A DNA stretch of 64,000 nt from VAXT01 sp963850415 (lineage in GTDB: Bacteria; Actinomycetota; Thermoleophilia; Gaiellales; Gaiellaceae), in assembly GCA_963850415.1 (NCBI GenBank), contig CAWKLE010000003.1, positions 806,001 through 870,000 of the forward strand. The letters run 5' to 3'. Positions 42,163 through 50,651 of the stretch are shown piece by piece. The notes below the pieces were generated by a model. It did no database searches and was not told where the DNA came from. It worked only from the letters and a program-made list of their open reading frames with translations. The first letter of the stretch is position 1, and the number at the start of each line of letters is the position of its first letter. A program made the translations under genes and the position numbers.

Positions 42163-43374
42163 GTGACTGAGCCGCCTGCTCGAGCAGAACCGGTCCCGGT
42201 CGACCGCATCATCGATCGTCTCGAGGACGAGCTTCGGCGCTCGCAGCGGGTCGACGGGTCGTCGCCGCGGCTCGCGGCGCGGGCCGAGGCGGAGCGCCTG
42301 GCCGGGGTCTCAGCGGACCGTCCGTACCTCTACAAACCGGGCCTCAGCGGGCGGATCCGCGGTTATGCCCTGATCCCGGTCAAGTGGGTCCTGCGGAAGC
42401 TGATGCGCTGGTACGTCGAGCCGGTCGCCGCCGACCAGCGCGCGTTCAACTCGAGCGTCCTCGCGATCGCGGACTCGCTCACCGAGCGGATCGAGACCGT
42501 TCGCCATGAGGCCCACGCGCGGATGGACCTCATCGCGCAGGCCGGCTCGGAGACCCAGGCGAGAACGGACGGTCTGTCGACGCTCATGGCCGAGCACGAC
42601 GACCGTCTCGTCCGCGTCGAGCAGCGGCCTGCCGCTCAGAGACCACCTCAGCCGCGACCTTCCGTGCCCGGAGCCGTGCCCGCCTCGACTGCGCCTCCCT
42701 TCGACTATTTCGCGTTCGAGAGCCGCATGCGCGGCCCGCGGGAGCTGATTCGCGACCGCCAGCGCGCGTACGTCGACGACTTCCGCGAAGCGGCGCCGGT
42801 GCTCGACGTCGGCTGTGGGCGCGGCGAGTTCCTGTCGCTCCTCGCCGAGGCGGGCGTCGAGGCCAGGGGCGTCGACCTCGACCCGGACATGGCCGCCTTC
42901 TGCCGCGGCCAGGGCCTCGAGGTCGAGGAGGGCGACGCCCTCGCGTACCTGAACGACCTCGACGAGGGCTCCCTCGGCGGGATCTTCGCCGCGCAGTTCG
43001 TCGAGCATCTGAAGCCCGGCCCGCTGACGACGTTCATCGCTCTCGCGGCCTCGCGACTCCGTCCGGGCGGCGTCCTGGTGCTCGAGACGATCAACCCGCT
43101 TTCGCTCTTCGCCCTGCGCAACTACTTCGCCGATCTCACGCACGCCCAGCCCCTGATCCCGGACACGCTCTTGCTGCTCGTGAAGGAGGCAGGCTTCGAC
43201 CGCGCGGAGGTCCGGTTCCTGAACGAGCCGGAACAGGCCCAGGTGCTCGAGAGCGTCGAGCTTCCGCCCGGCCCCGAATTCGACCCGGCGCGCCGGGCGC
43301 TGGAGGCGAATCGCGTGCGGCTGAACGAGGTCGTCTTCGGCCCGCAGGACTACGCGCTCGTCGCGCACCGTTGA
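42163..43374 (+). CDS. Methyltransferase with N-terminal helical/coiled-coil region
   Basis: A 403-residue protein. Residues 1-160 are helical and charged, with a heptad-like stretch (about 88-150). A proline-rich linker (155-180) leads to a class I methyltransferase: PVLDVGCGRGEFLSLL (212-227), GVDLDPDM, FAAQFVEHLKPG and LRPGGVLVLETINP. The helical-plus-methyltransferase build recalls WbdD-type chain terminators, but there is no kinase domain. It opens an operon with two GT4 genes and could methylate a growing glycan end. That role is inference. Confidence 0.78.
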   Translation: MTEPPARAEPVPVDRIIDRLEDELRRSQRVDGSSPRLAARAEAERLAGVSADRPYLYKPGLSGRIRGYALIPVKWVLRKLMRWYVEPVAADQRAFNSSVLAIADSLTERIETVRHEAHARMDLIAQAGSETQARTDGLSTLMAEHDDRLVRVEQRPAAQRPPQPRPSVPGAVPASTAPPFDYFAFESRMRGPRELIRDRQRAYVDDFREAAPVLDVGCGRGEFLSLLAEAGVEARGVDLDPDMAAFCRGQGLEVEEGDALAYLNDLDEGSLGGIFAAQFVEHLKPGPLTTFIALAASRLRPGGVLVLETINPLSLFALRNYFADLTHAQPLIPDTLLLLVKEAGFDRAEVRFLNEPEQAQVLESVELPPGPEFDPARRALEANRVRLNEVVFGPQDYALVAHR

Positions 43375-44396
43375 GAATCCTCGTCTGCCATACGCAGGTC
43401 CCGTTCGCCCGCGGCGGGGCCGAGGTCCTGGTCGAGAACCTCGTCGCGGAGCTCCGCGCCCGCGGGCACGAGGCGGAGCTCGTCGCGGTGCCGTTCAAGT
43501 GGTATCCGCCGAGCACAGTCGTCACCCAGTCACTCGTCTGGCGCCTGCTCGACCTCGAGGAGGTGCAGGGCCGGCCGGTCGACCTCGTGATCGGGACGAA
43601 GTTCCCCTCCTACGTCGTTCGCCATCCCAACAAGGTGGTGTGGCTCATCCACCAGTTCCGCCAGGCCTACGACCTCGACCGCACCGAGCTCGGCGAGTAC
43701 GGGGAGCAGCCGTTCGACCGCGCCGCGCGACGCGCAGTGCACCGGCTGGACCGGGCGACGCTGTCGGAGGCACAGCGACTGTTCGCGATCTCCGAGAACG
43801 TCGCGTCGAGGCTCGAGAAGTCGGTCGGGCTCGAGGCCGAGGTGCTGAGGCCGCCGCCTCAGCCGCTCGAGTACCGCTGCGACGAGTACGGCGACTTCGT
43901 CCTCTCCGTGGGACGGCTGGACCGTGCGAAGCGGGTCGACCTCCTGCTCGAGGCCGCGGCCGCCGACGGCGAACTGCGCGTCGTGATCGCGGGCGAAGGC
44001 CCCGATCGCCCACGGCTCGAGGAGCTCGCGGGCGGCCACCGGCTCGACGGGCGGGTCACGTTCACGGGCCGGCTGGACGACGACGCCCTCACCGACCAGT
44101 ACGCGAAGTGCCTCGCGGTCTTCTATGCGCCGATCGACGAAGACATGGGCTTCGTCCCCTTCGAGGCGTTCCTGGCCGAGAAGCCGGTCGTGACGACGCG
44201 CGACGCGGGCGGCCCGCTCGAGGTCGTCGAGGACCGGCGAACCGGCCTCGTCTGCGAACCGACTCCGGGCGCCGTCGCCGAGGCGCTCGCCTGGCTGCGC
44301 GCCCATCCCGACGAGGCTCGCGCTCAGGGCCGGGCCGGAAGGGGTGTGGCCGCTCAGCTGACCTGGGACGCGACCATCGACCGACTCCTGTCATGA
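43371..44396 (+). CDS. Glycosyltransferase, GT4 family, TTG start
   Basis: A 341-residue GT-B enzyme. CHTQVPFARGGAEVLVENLV at the N-terminus, WLIHQFRQAYDL (about 88-99), RPPPQPL, VLSVGRLDRAKRVDLLLEA and EDMGFVPFEAFLAEKPVV (about 258-275) with E-x7-E. TTG 43371 overlaps the methyltransferase stop as TTGA. Its H-Q-F-R-Q-A-Y-D segment is typical of a GT4 subgroup in WbdD-like loci. Donor unknown. Confidence 0.86.
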   Translation: MRILVCHTQVPFARGGAEVLVENLVAELRARGHEAELVAVPFKWYPPSTVVTQSLVWRLLDLEEVQGRPVDLVIGTKFPSYVVRHPNKVVWLIHQFRQAYDLDRTELGEYGEQPFDRAARRAVHRLDRATLSEAQRLFAISENVASRLEKSVGLEAEVLRPPPQPLEYRCDEYGDFVLSVGRLDRAKRVDLLLEAAAADGELRVVIAGEGPDRPRLEELAGGHRLDGRVTFTGRLDDDALTDQYAKCLAVFYAPIDEDMGFVPFEAFLAEKPVVTTRDAGGPLEVVEDRRTGLVCEPTPGAVAEALAWLRAHPDEARAQGRAGRGVAAQLTWDATIDRLLS

Positions 44397-45625
44397 GAGT
44401 CGCCTACTACTCACCGCTGCCGCCTGATCGGTCCGGGATCGCCGACTACAGCGCGCACCTGCTGCCCGCGCTCGAGCAGCGGGTCGAGATCAAGGTTGCG
44501 AAGCATCGGCGTCCCCCGCGCGGCTCCGATGTCGCGCTCTACCACGTCGGCAACAATCCGGACGCGCACGGCTGGATCGTCGAGGCGCTCCGCAAGCGGC
44601 CGGGCATCGTCGTCCTCCACGACGTCGTCCTGCACCACCTCGTGGCAGGGATGACCGTCGCGCGCGGCCACCCGAGCGGCTACCTGGACGCGATGCAGCT
44701 CGAGTCGGGCGTGGTCGGAAGGCTGCTCGCACACGGCGTCGTCGACGGCCTCCTCCAGCCGTTGTGGGAGGACCGAGCAGCCGACTTTCCGCTCACGATG
44801 TGGGTCGTCCAGCCCGCGACCGGGATCATCGTCCACTCGCGGTTCGCGGAGCAGTGGGTGCGCGAGCTCGGCTTCAGTGGCCCCGTGTGGCGGATCCCGA
44901 TGCCTGCGTGGCAGGTTCCGGTCGCGGCGGCAGAGGCGCGGCGCCCCGATGTCGTCATCGGCTGCTTCGGCCACATGAACACGGCCAAGCGCATCCCACA
45001 GGTGCTCGACGCCTACTCGCGCCTCCTCGTCCGCCGGCCCGAGGCCCAGCTCGTCCTTGCGGGCGGCCACTCGCCGGGGTTCGACCTGGAACAGCTGCTC
45101 GAGTCGCGGAACCTGGGCGATGCCGTCGTCCGCTACGACTACCTCGCCGAGGAGTCGCTCTGGCAGCTGATCGCCGATTCCGACGTGCTGGTCAACCTCC
45201 GCTCGCCGACGATGGGCGAGACGTCGGCGATGGTCGTCCGGGCGCTCTCGCTCGGCAAGCCGATCGTCGTCAGCGACGTGGGCTGGTTCTCGGAGCTGCC
45301 GGACGAGGTGGCGATCAAGGTCCCGGTCGACGACGGCGAGACGGAGGCGCTCGTGCAGGCTCTGGAGGGGCTCGCCGGCGACGCGGGGTACCGCGAGCGG
45401 ATGGGCAAGGCGGCGGCGGACTGGGCGAGGAGGGGGCACGATCTCGATCGGGTCGCCGACCTGTACGTGGCCGCGCTCGAGGAGTCGCTCGGGCTCGAGG
45501 ACGTCGAACGGGCCGTTCTGAACGATGTTGCGAGCGCAGCCGCCGAGCTCGGCGTCGAGCCGGACTCACCGAACCTAACCGATGTTGCCACACGCCTGCG
45601 CGAGGCCGGGCTGGGACGGGACTAG
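44393..45625 (+). CDS. Glycosyltransferase, GT4 family
   Basis: A 410-residue GT-B enzyme. MRVAYYSPLPPDRSGIADYS is the typical N-terminus of WbdA/WbdB-type mannosyltransferases. VVLHDVVLHHL follows, then IGCFGHMNTAKRIPQVL (about 193-209) and NLRSPTMGETSAMVVRALSLGKPIV (about 268-292), where the E-T-S block replaces E-G-F-G. Similar to enzymes extending alpha-linked mannan or rhamnan chains, which would suit GDP-D-rhamnose as donor. It starts in an ATGA overlap with the GT4 before it. A C-terminal tail of about 40 residues is acidic and unusual. Confidence 0.85.
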   Translation: MRVAYYSPLPPDRSGIADYSAHLLPALEQRVEIKVAKHRRPPRGSDVALYHVGNNPDAHGWIVEALRKRPGIVVLHDVVLHHLVAGMTVARGHPSGYLDAMQLESGVVGRLLAHGVVDGLLQPLWEDRAADFPLTMWVVQPATGIIVHSRFAEQWVRELGFSGPVWRIPMPAWQVPVAAAEARRPDVVIGCFGHMNTAKRIPQVLDAYSRLLVRRPEAQLVLAGGHSPGFDLEQLLESRNLGDAVVRYDYLAEESLWQLIADSDVLVNLRSPTMGETSAMVVRALSLGKPIVVSDVGWFSELPDEVAIKVPVDDGETEALVQALEGLAGDAGYRERMGKAAADWARRGHDLDRVADLYVAALEESLGLEDVERAVLNDVASAAAELGVEPDSPNLTDVATRLREAGLGRD

Positions 45626-45648
45626 CGCGAGGACCTGGCGAAGCGAAG

Positions 45649-47802
45649 TTGAGGATTCGGCGCTCGCATGTCCCTGGCTTGACGCTGGTGGCTCTCGTCG
45701 CCTCCTCCGCGCTGGTTCGCGTTTGGGTGAACCGCGGCTTCGAAGGGCCGCAGCTCCTCTGCGACGAATACATCTACGCAGGAATCGCGCGTCGATTCGC
45801 GACCACGGGCCACCTCGATCTGGGGGGAGGCCCGAGCGCAGGAGGAAGCCTGCTCTACCCGGCTCTGATCGCGCCGGCGTGGCTCGCGCACAAGATGTCG
45901 ACGGTCTACGAACTCGCGAAAGCGATCAACGCGACGCTCGTCTCTCTGACTGCGGTACCCGTCTACCTCTGGGCGCGCCGCGTCGTTTCGCCGTGGTGGG
46001 CTCTCCTCGCCGTCGGCCTCGTACTTATCCAGACCGGGCTCGTTCTATCGGGGATGCTGATGAGCGAGAGCGCGTCGATCCCTGCGTTCATGCTCGCGTT
46101 GTTCGCGATCGGCATCGCTGTCGAGCGGCCCACCCCGTGGGCGCAGGCGGTCGTCGTCGTTGCGGTCGCCGTCGCTTATGGAGTGCGAGCGCAGGGCCTC
46201 GTTTTGCTCGCGATCCTGCCCACGGCTGTCCTTCTCGCCTTCTTGCTGGACTTGCGTGCCGGCGTCCCGCGCTCCGAAGCCCTGCGCAAGCTAAGGCGCT
46301 ACTGGCCGCTCGTATCCGTACTGGCAGTAGCGGTGTTCGCCTTTCTCGCCAACAGCGGTTTCTCTCCCAGCCGATCGATCGGTTTCTACCGGCGAGTGGC
46401 TACCACTCATTACGACCCTCTTTCCGTCGCCCTCTGGACGGCACGCCACGCGGGCGAAGCTGTGCTCGCGGTCGGAGTGGCGCCAGCTTGCGCGTTCCTA
46501 CTGCTGCTCGCCACAGCGCTGACCCGCGGCCTTCCGGGACGTGCTGAGCGGGCTTTCGTTGCGACGGCGGCTGCAAGTGTTCTCTTGTTCCTGCTGCAGA
46601 CCGGCGCGTACGCGTCGGCGTTCAACTCCCAGATTCTCGAACGCTACAGCCTGTACGCATTTCCGCCGCTCTTGATTGCTTTCGTACTCTGGCTGGCGCG
46701 CGGCCTGCCGCGGCCGAGACCCGAGACCTTGTTTGCGACGATCAGTGCACTCGCACTCGTATCACTGATTCTATTCGGTGCCCTCCTGCGTCCTGATAAC
46801 GCCGCTGAGCCGGTTTTCGCGTCGCTCACGCTCCATCTCTTTCGCCGAGTCCCCCAGCACACGCCTGGAGGGCTCATCAGCGCGCGCATCTTGCTCTTTG
46901 CGGTCGCGGCTTTGGTGGCCCTGCTCTTCGCGAGGGCACCGGCGCGGTTCCTGCGAGCTGCTCTTCCGGCCGGCGTCGCGGCCCTCCTGTTGTTGGCCTC
47001 ACACGCTGCTTATGGGAGCTTGGTCTCCAGCACACGCAGCTGGCCGAACTCGACCGGCCCGATCCGAAGTTGGATCGACCAACAGATCGGCACCTCGGCC
47101 GGAAAGGCTGCCTATCTGTATGTCTCCAACCCGTCGGTCCGGGCAAGCTCGACCGTTCTCGTGAACACACAGTTCTGGAATCGATCGCTCGGCGACATCT
47201 ACTCGCTCGGCGACAAGGAACTGTGCCCGCTTCGAATCCACACGCTGGAGGTCGACGAGCGAACCGGCGCGCTAGTCGATTCCGCCCACGACTCCGTGCA
47301 GCCGCGGGCTATCGTCACCGACCGCGGGCTCGCGGTCGCAGGCAAGCAGGTGGCCACCGGTGGTTCTATCACCCAGCCTTTGGCCATCTACAAACCTGCT
47401 GAAGCTCTTCGGCTGGCTTCACAGTTTGTCGGCGTCTACTCCGACGGATGGACTGGCTCAGACGCTTCGCTTACGCGCTACTGGTTTCCAACGCCAAGGC
47501 CCCGTTGGATGAACGTCACGCTTAGCAGAAAGGCGTGGATTGGCCCAGACAAGCCCGGGTTGGTGACTTTGACTCTGCGTCGGTTCATAGGATCTTCGTT
47601 GCTGGTGCGCCGGCGTTGGGTGGCACGTTCGGGCCGTTCGAGATCCTTTCAACTACCCATTCCGCGCCCCTCATTCAGGCTCGCGGTGCATGTCGCGCCG
47701 ACTTTCTCGCCCTCCGAGTTTGGATTGGCGGACACACGGCAACTCGGCGTTCAGTTGAAGGTTTCCTACGCGAGAACTCTCAATCGCCGCGACAGCCACT
47801 AG
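45649..47802 (+). CDS. GT-C glycosyltransferase, relative of the 39950 gene, lower GC
   Basis: A 717-residue protein from TTG 45649 (no ATG or GTG fits before the first helix). LLCDEYIYAGIARRF (about 36-50) is the GT-C catalytic loop; about 11 helices follow. The C-terminal module (GVYSDGWTGS ... APTFSPSEFGLADTRQLGVQ) matches that of the 39950 protein. Overall similarity to that protein is moderate, so they are old paralogs. G+C is about 60% in sampled lines against about 68-72% around it, so this copy may have been acquired separately. Confidence 0.72.
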   Translation: MRIRRSHVPGLTLVALVASSALVRVWVNRGFEGPQLLCDEYIYAGIARRFATTGHLDLGGGPSAGGSLLYPALIAPAWLAHKMSTVYELAKAINATLVSLTAVPVYLWARRVVSPWWALLAVGLVLIQTGLVLSGMLMSESASIPAFMLALFAIGIAVERPTPWAQAVVVVAVAVAYGVRAQGLVLLAILPTAVLLAFLLDLRAGVPRSEALRKLRRYWPLVSVLAVAVFAFLANSGFSPSRSIGFYRRVATTHYDPLSVALWTARHAGEAVLAVGVAPACAFLLLLATALTRGLPGRAERAFVATAAASVLLFLLQTGAYASAFNSQILERYSLYAFPPLLIAFVLWLARGLPRPRPETLFATISALALVSLILFGALLRPDNAAEPVFASLTLHLFRRVPQHTPGGLISARILLFAVAALVALLFARAPARFLRAALPAGVAALLLLASHAAYGSLVSSTRSWPNSTGPIRSWIDQQIGTSAGKAAYLYVSNPSVRASSTVLVNTQFWNRSLGDIYSLGDKELCPLRIHTLEVDERTGALVDSAHDSVQPRAIVTDRGLAVAGKQVATGGSITQPLAIYKPAEALRLASQFVGVYSDGWTGSDASLTRYWFPTPRPRWMNVTLSRKAWIGPDKPGLVTLTLRRFIGSSLLVRRRWVARSGRSRSFQLPIPRPSFRLAVHVAPTFSPSEFGLADTRQLGVQLKVSYARTLNRRDSH

Positions 47803-47909
47803 CACGTCTGGTCGCTGACGCTACCTCCGGCGTTCCACCACCCCCGTCTCGGGCTCTTCGCATGGGACAAGGCGCTCAGAGCCGTTGCGAGATGCAAGCA
47901 TGGCCCGCG

Positions 47910-49898
47910 ATGACCTCCTCGCCGCCTGCCACACGCCCGACGCTGTCGGTGATTTGTCCGACGCGGCATCCGGGACCGCTTGTCGCCAGCATCATGACCG
48001 AGCTCCGCGACGTGGCCGACGAAATTGTGATCGCCGCCGATTCACGCGTCAGCTCCGAAAACCTCGGTTGGTACAGGTCGGTTTCGGATGTACTCCTCCG
48101 GTTTGAATTCATAGGCCCGAATCGCCACTTTCCTTGGCTCACGGCGCAAGCTCGTGGCGACTGGATCATGTTGCTCGATGGTGATGAGCTCCCTTCCGCC
48201 GCACTCATCGCCGAGCTGCCAAGTCTGGTCGCGGACCGTCGGCTCGCCCAGATCTCGGCACCAATTCATTGGCCCTGGCCGGGCTCGACCCACCGACTCG
48301 CCGCCCGGCCGTGGGCGTCCGACCGCCGGCTGCGACTGATTCGCAACGACGGAAGGATGGCCTTCCACGGACTCATGCACACACTGGCCCTCGAGGACTT
48401 CCCGCAGCGTCACCTTCCCGATCATCTGCCCGTCTACCACCTTGACCTGCTGCTCTCGGACGAATCGAGCCGTCGCGCCAAGGTCGAGTACTACGAGAGA
48501 GAAGCCTTTGGAATGATGACGCCGGAAGGTCGCCCGGCCAACGAGGCCTACTATCTGCCCGAGGTGGCGATCGACCGGGTTGTCGTCCCAGTACCGGACG
48601 CCGACCGCGAACGCATCGAGTCTCTTCTCGCGGGCCGCTCGTCCATATCGGCCCCACCACACATTGATCCAGACGATGTCCCGTTGCACAACGCCTCAGC
48701 GGTTGCCTGGCACTGGGCCGGCCGCAAGCTTCCGGCTGACGCTTACAGAGGCTCTGTCACGTTGGCCGAGCCGCTTCCGCTGTTCGCAGCGAGTGGCCGG
48801 GACCACGTGGTCTGGGCGCGTGTGCGGAACGCTGGAACTGCGAGTTGGCCGTGGGGGTGGGACCGCCCTCCATTCATCCGGCTCGGCGTGCACTGGCGCG
48901 ACGACAGCGGGCAGATGAGCGAGGCACCGGCACGGTCGATCTTGCCGCACGCACTCGATCCGGGCGAAGAGACGCTGGTTCCGGTCCAGGTTCCCGCTCC
49001 AGATGAACCCGGGTGCTACGAGCTACTGGTCGACCTCGTGCACGAGGAGGTTCGCTGGTTCGACGTGGCGACGCCGATAGTGGTCGAAGTCGGCCCCTCC
49101 GCTGCCACTCAGCTCGGCGTTGTCCGTGAGCGCCACGGTCGAGTCGCACCAATTGCGCGTGTGCATGAGGTTCGCGCGTCTCTCGGCCGCCCCGATGCAC
49201 TTGCCTACGCCCTGGTTGACGACCCGACGACTTCCGCCCAGGGCTTGGACCGCGAGCTCGCTGCCGTCCTCGACGGTCTCGAGCTTGGTGTCCGGGCGCT
49301 CGACGAGGAGTCTCTAGCGGTCGTGACCGACATCGTTCGCCGCAACCGACCAGCCAGGATCCTGGAGCTCGGCAGCGGGACGAACACCGTCCTGCTTGCC
49401 CACCTCCTGAGCGAGCAGCATGGGGCACAGGCGGTCGGCCGCCTGGTGAGTCTTGACGAGAGTCCTTATTGGGCGGCAAGGACCCGGGCTTCGCTCGCCG
49501 CACGCCGTCTGGAGCGGATCGCGACGGTATTCGAGGTTCCTCTCGAGCCTGCACCCGCCGGTGGCGGGGACTTTTACCGCACCACCGAGGCTGTGCACAT
49601 GGCCCTGCAAGCTGCCCCGCCCGAGCTCGTCCTGGTCGACGGGCCAAGCAAGGGGTCGCGCGTGAGCGCAGTCGAGCTCGTGCGACGATACGTGCGTGGA
49701 ACGGCAACGCTGCTACTCGACGACGCCTTCCGCGATGCGGAGCTCCTGGTTGGCCAAGCCTGGGCGCGCGAGCCGGACGTTTCGATCGACGGCATAGTTC
49801 TTGTCGGGAGGGGCTTACTGATCGGCCAGATCGAACGGTCTTCTTCTCGCCGCCTGTTGGGCCGAATTCGGCGGTTGAAACCGCCTCGAGGCGCCTGA
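47910..49898 (+). CDS. Three-part protein: GT2-like + beta-sandwich module + methyltransferase
   Basis: About 662 residues from ATG 47910 (ATG 47892 or 47862 also possible). Residues 8-240: GT2-like (LSVICPTRH, then GDWIMLLDGDELP with the D-x-D-like site), in the manner of WaaE-type enzymes. Residues 290-395: a beta-rich module with R-V-R-N-A-G-T-A-S-W-P, LDPGEE and a final V-R-W-F-D. Residues 460-662: methyltransferase with ARILELGSGTNTVLLAHLL (motif I), VSLDESPYWAARTR and LVDGPSKG. Low GC like the gene before it. The module is shared with the protein at 53792. Confidence 0.7.
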   Translation: MTSSPPATRPTLSVICPTRHPGPLVASIMTELRDVADEIVIAADSRVSSENLGWYRSVSDVLLRFEFIGPNRHFPWLTAQARGDWIMLLDGDELPSAALIAELPSLVADRRLAQISAPIHWPWPGSTHRLAARPWASDRRLRLIRNDGRMAFHGLMHTLALEDFPQRHLPDHLPVYHLDLLLSDESSRRAKVEYYEREAFGMMTPEGRPANEAYYLPEVAIDRVVVPVPDADRERIESLLAGRSSISAPPHIDPDDVPLHNASAVAWHWAGRKLPADAYRGSVTLAEPLPLFAASGRDHVVWARVRNAGTASWPWGWDRPPFIRLGVHWRDDSGQMSEAPARSILPHALDPGEETLVPVQVPAPDEPGCYELLVDLVHEEVRWFDVATPIVVEVGPSAATQLGVVRERHGRVAPIARVHEVRASLGRPDALAYALVDDPTTSAQGLDRELAAVLDGLELGVRALDEESLAVVTDIVRRNRPARILELGSGTNTVLLAHLLSEQHGAQAVGRLVSLDESPYWAARTRASLAARRLERIATVFEVPLEPAPAGGGDFYRTTEAVHMALQAAPPELVLVDGPSKGSRVSAVELVRRYVRGTATLLLDDAFRDAELLVGQAWAREPDVSIDGIVLVGRGLLIGQIERSSSRRLLGRIRRLKPPRGA

Positions 49899-49904
49899 GC
49901 GAGA

Positions 49905-50651
49905 TCAGAGGGCGCGGAGGCGCTCTGGGTGCTTACGCACGAACCGTCCGATGCCGCGCCAGTGCCACCAGGTGCGCCGCGTGAGAAACCGGCGGTCGGT
50001 GACTGCCGCGTGCGCATGCGTGACGACCGCGTCGGGCACGTACCAGCGCTCCCAGCCGGCCTTCGCGGCCCGGTAGCAGAGGTCGATGTCCTCGCCGTAG
50101 AGGCGGAAGCCCGGGTCGAAGCCGCCGAGCTCGTCCAGCAGCTCGCGCCGCAGGAGCAGGAACGCGGCGAGCATCCAGTCCGCCTGGACCGGCTCCGTCG
50201 GGCGCTCGTCGAGCTGGTAGTGGTCGATCTGGCGCGTCTCCGGGCGCAGGGCCTTCCGGAGCGGCGTTCGCCGGACGAGCGTGCCCCTCACGGTCGGGAA
50301 TCGGCGGCGTGAAGGCTGCCAGCGTCCGTCGGGGAAACGCAGCTGGGGGCCGACGATCCCGGCGCGCGGGTGGGTCTCGGCGAAGGCCCGGAGGAGTCCG
50401 ACCGCATCGGGACGCGCCTCGGTGTCGGGGTTGGCGACGACGACGTACGGTGCCCTCGTAGCCGCGATCCCCTGGTTCGCGTTGGCCGCGAAGCCGAGTG
50501 GCCGTGCGTTCACGATCAGCTCTACCTCGACGGTCGGGGCCGGCGGGTTCGCTACGACGACGAGCTCGTCGACCTGCGGCTCGAGCGCGGCGAGGCAGCG
50601 GCCGAGGTCCGGATCAGGCCCGTGCGTGACGACCACGCCGGCAACGCTCAC
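49905..50651 (-). CDS. Glycosyltransferase family 2 (WbbL-like)
   Basis: A 248-residue protein. GVVVTHGPDPDLGRCLAAL, ARPLGFAANANQGIAA (the G-F-x-x-x-x-N block), VVANPDTEARPD and LYGEDIDLCYRAAKAGW place it with rhamnosyltransferase-type GT2 enzymes. It is shorter than the relatives at 8617 and 35541. GTG 50651 overlaps the preceding GT4 stop (GTGA). It is last in the minus-strand run 54976 to 49905. Confidence 0.84.
   Translation of the reverse strand: MSVAGVVVTHGPDPDLGRCLAALEPQVDELVVVANPPAPTVEVELIVNARPLGFAANANQGIAATRAPYVVVANPDTEARPDAVGLLRAFAETHPRAGIVGPQLRFPDGRWQPSRRRFPTVRGTLVRRTPLRKALRPETRQIDHYQLDERPTEPVQADWMLAAFLLLRRELLDELGGFDPGFRLYGEDIDLCYRAAKAGWERWYVPDAVVTHAHAAVTDRRFLTRRTWWHWRGIGRFVRKHPERLRAL

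Noticed and set aside
47535..47909. N-terminal extension of the three-part protein to 47535
   Set aside because: This part overlaps the conserved C-terminal module of the GT-C gene in another frame and has no GT2 features; the start is placed at 47910.
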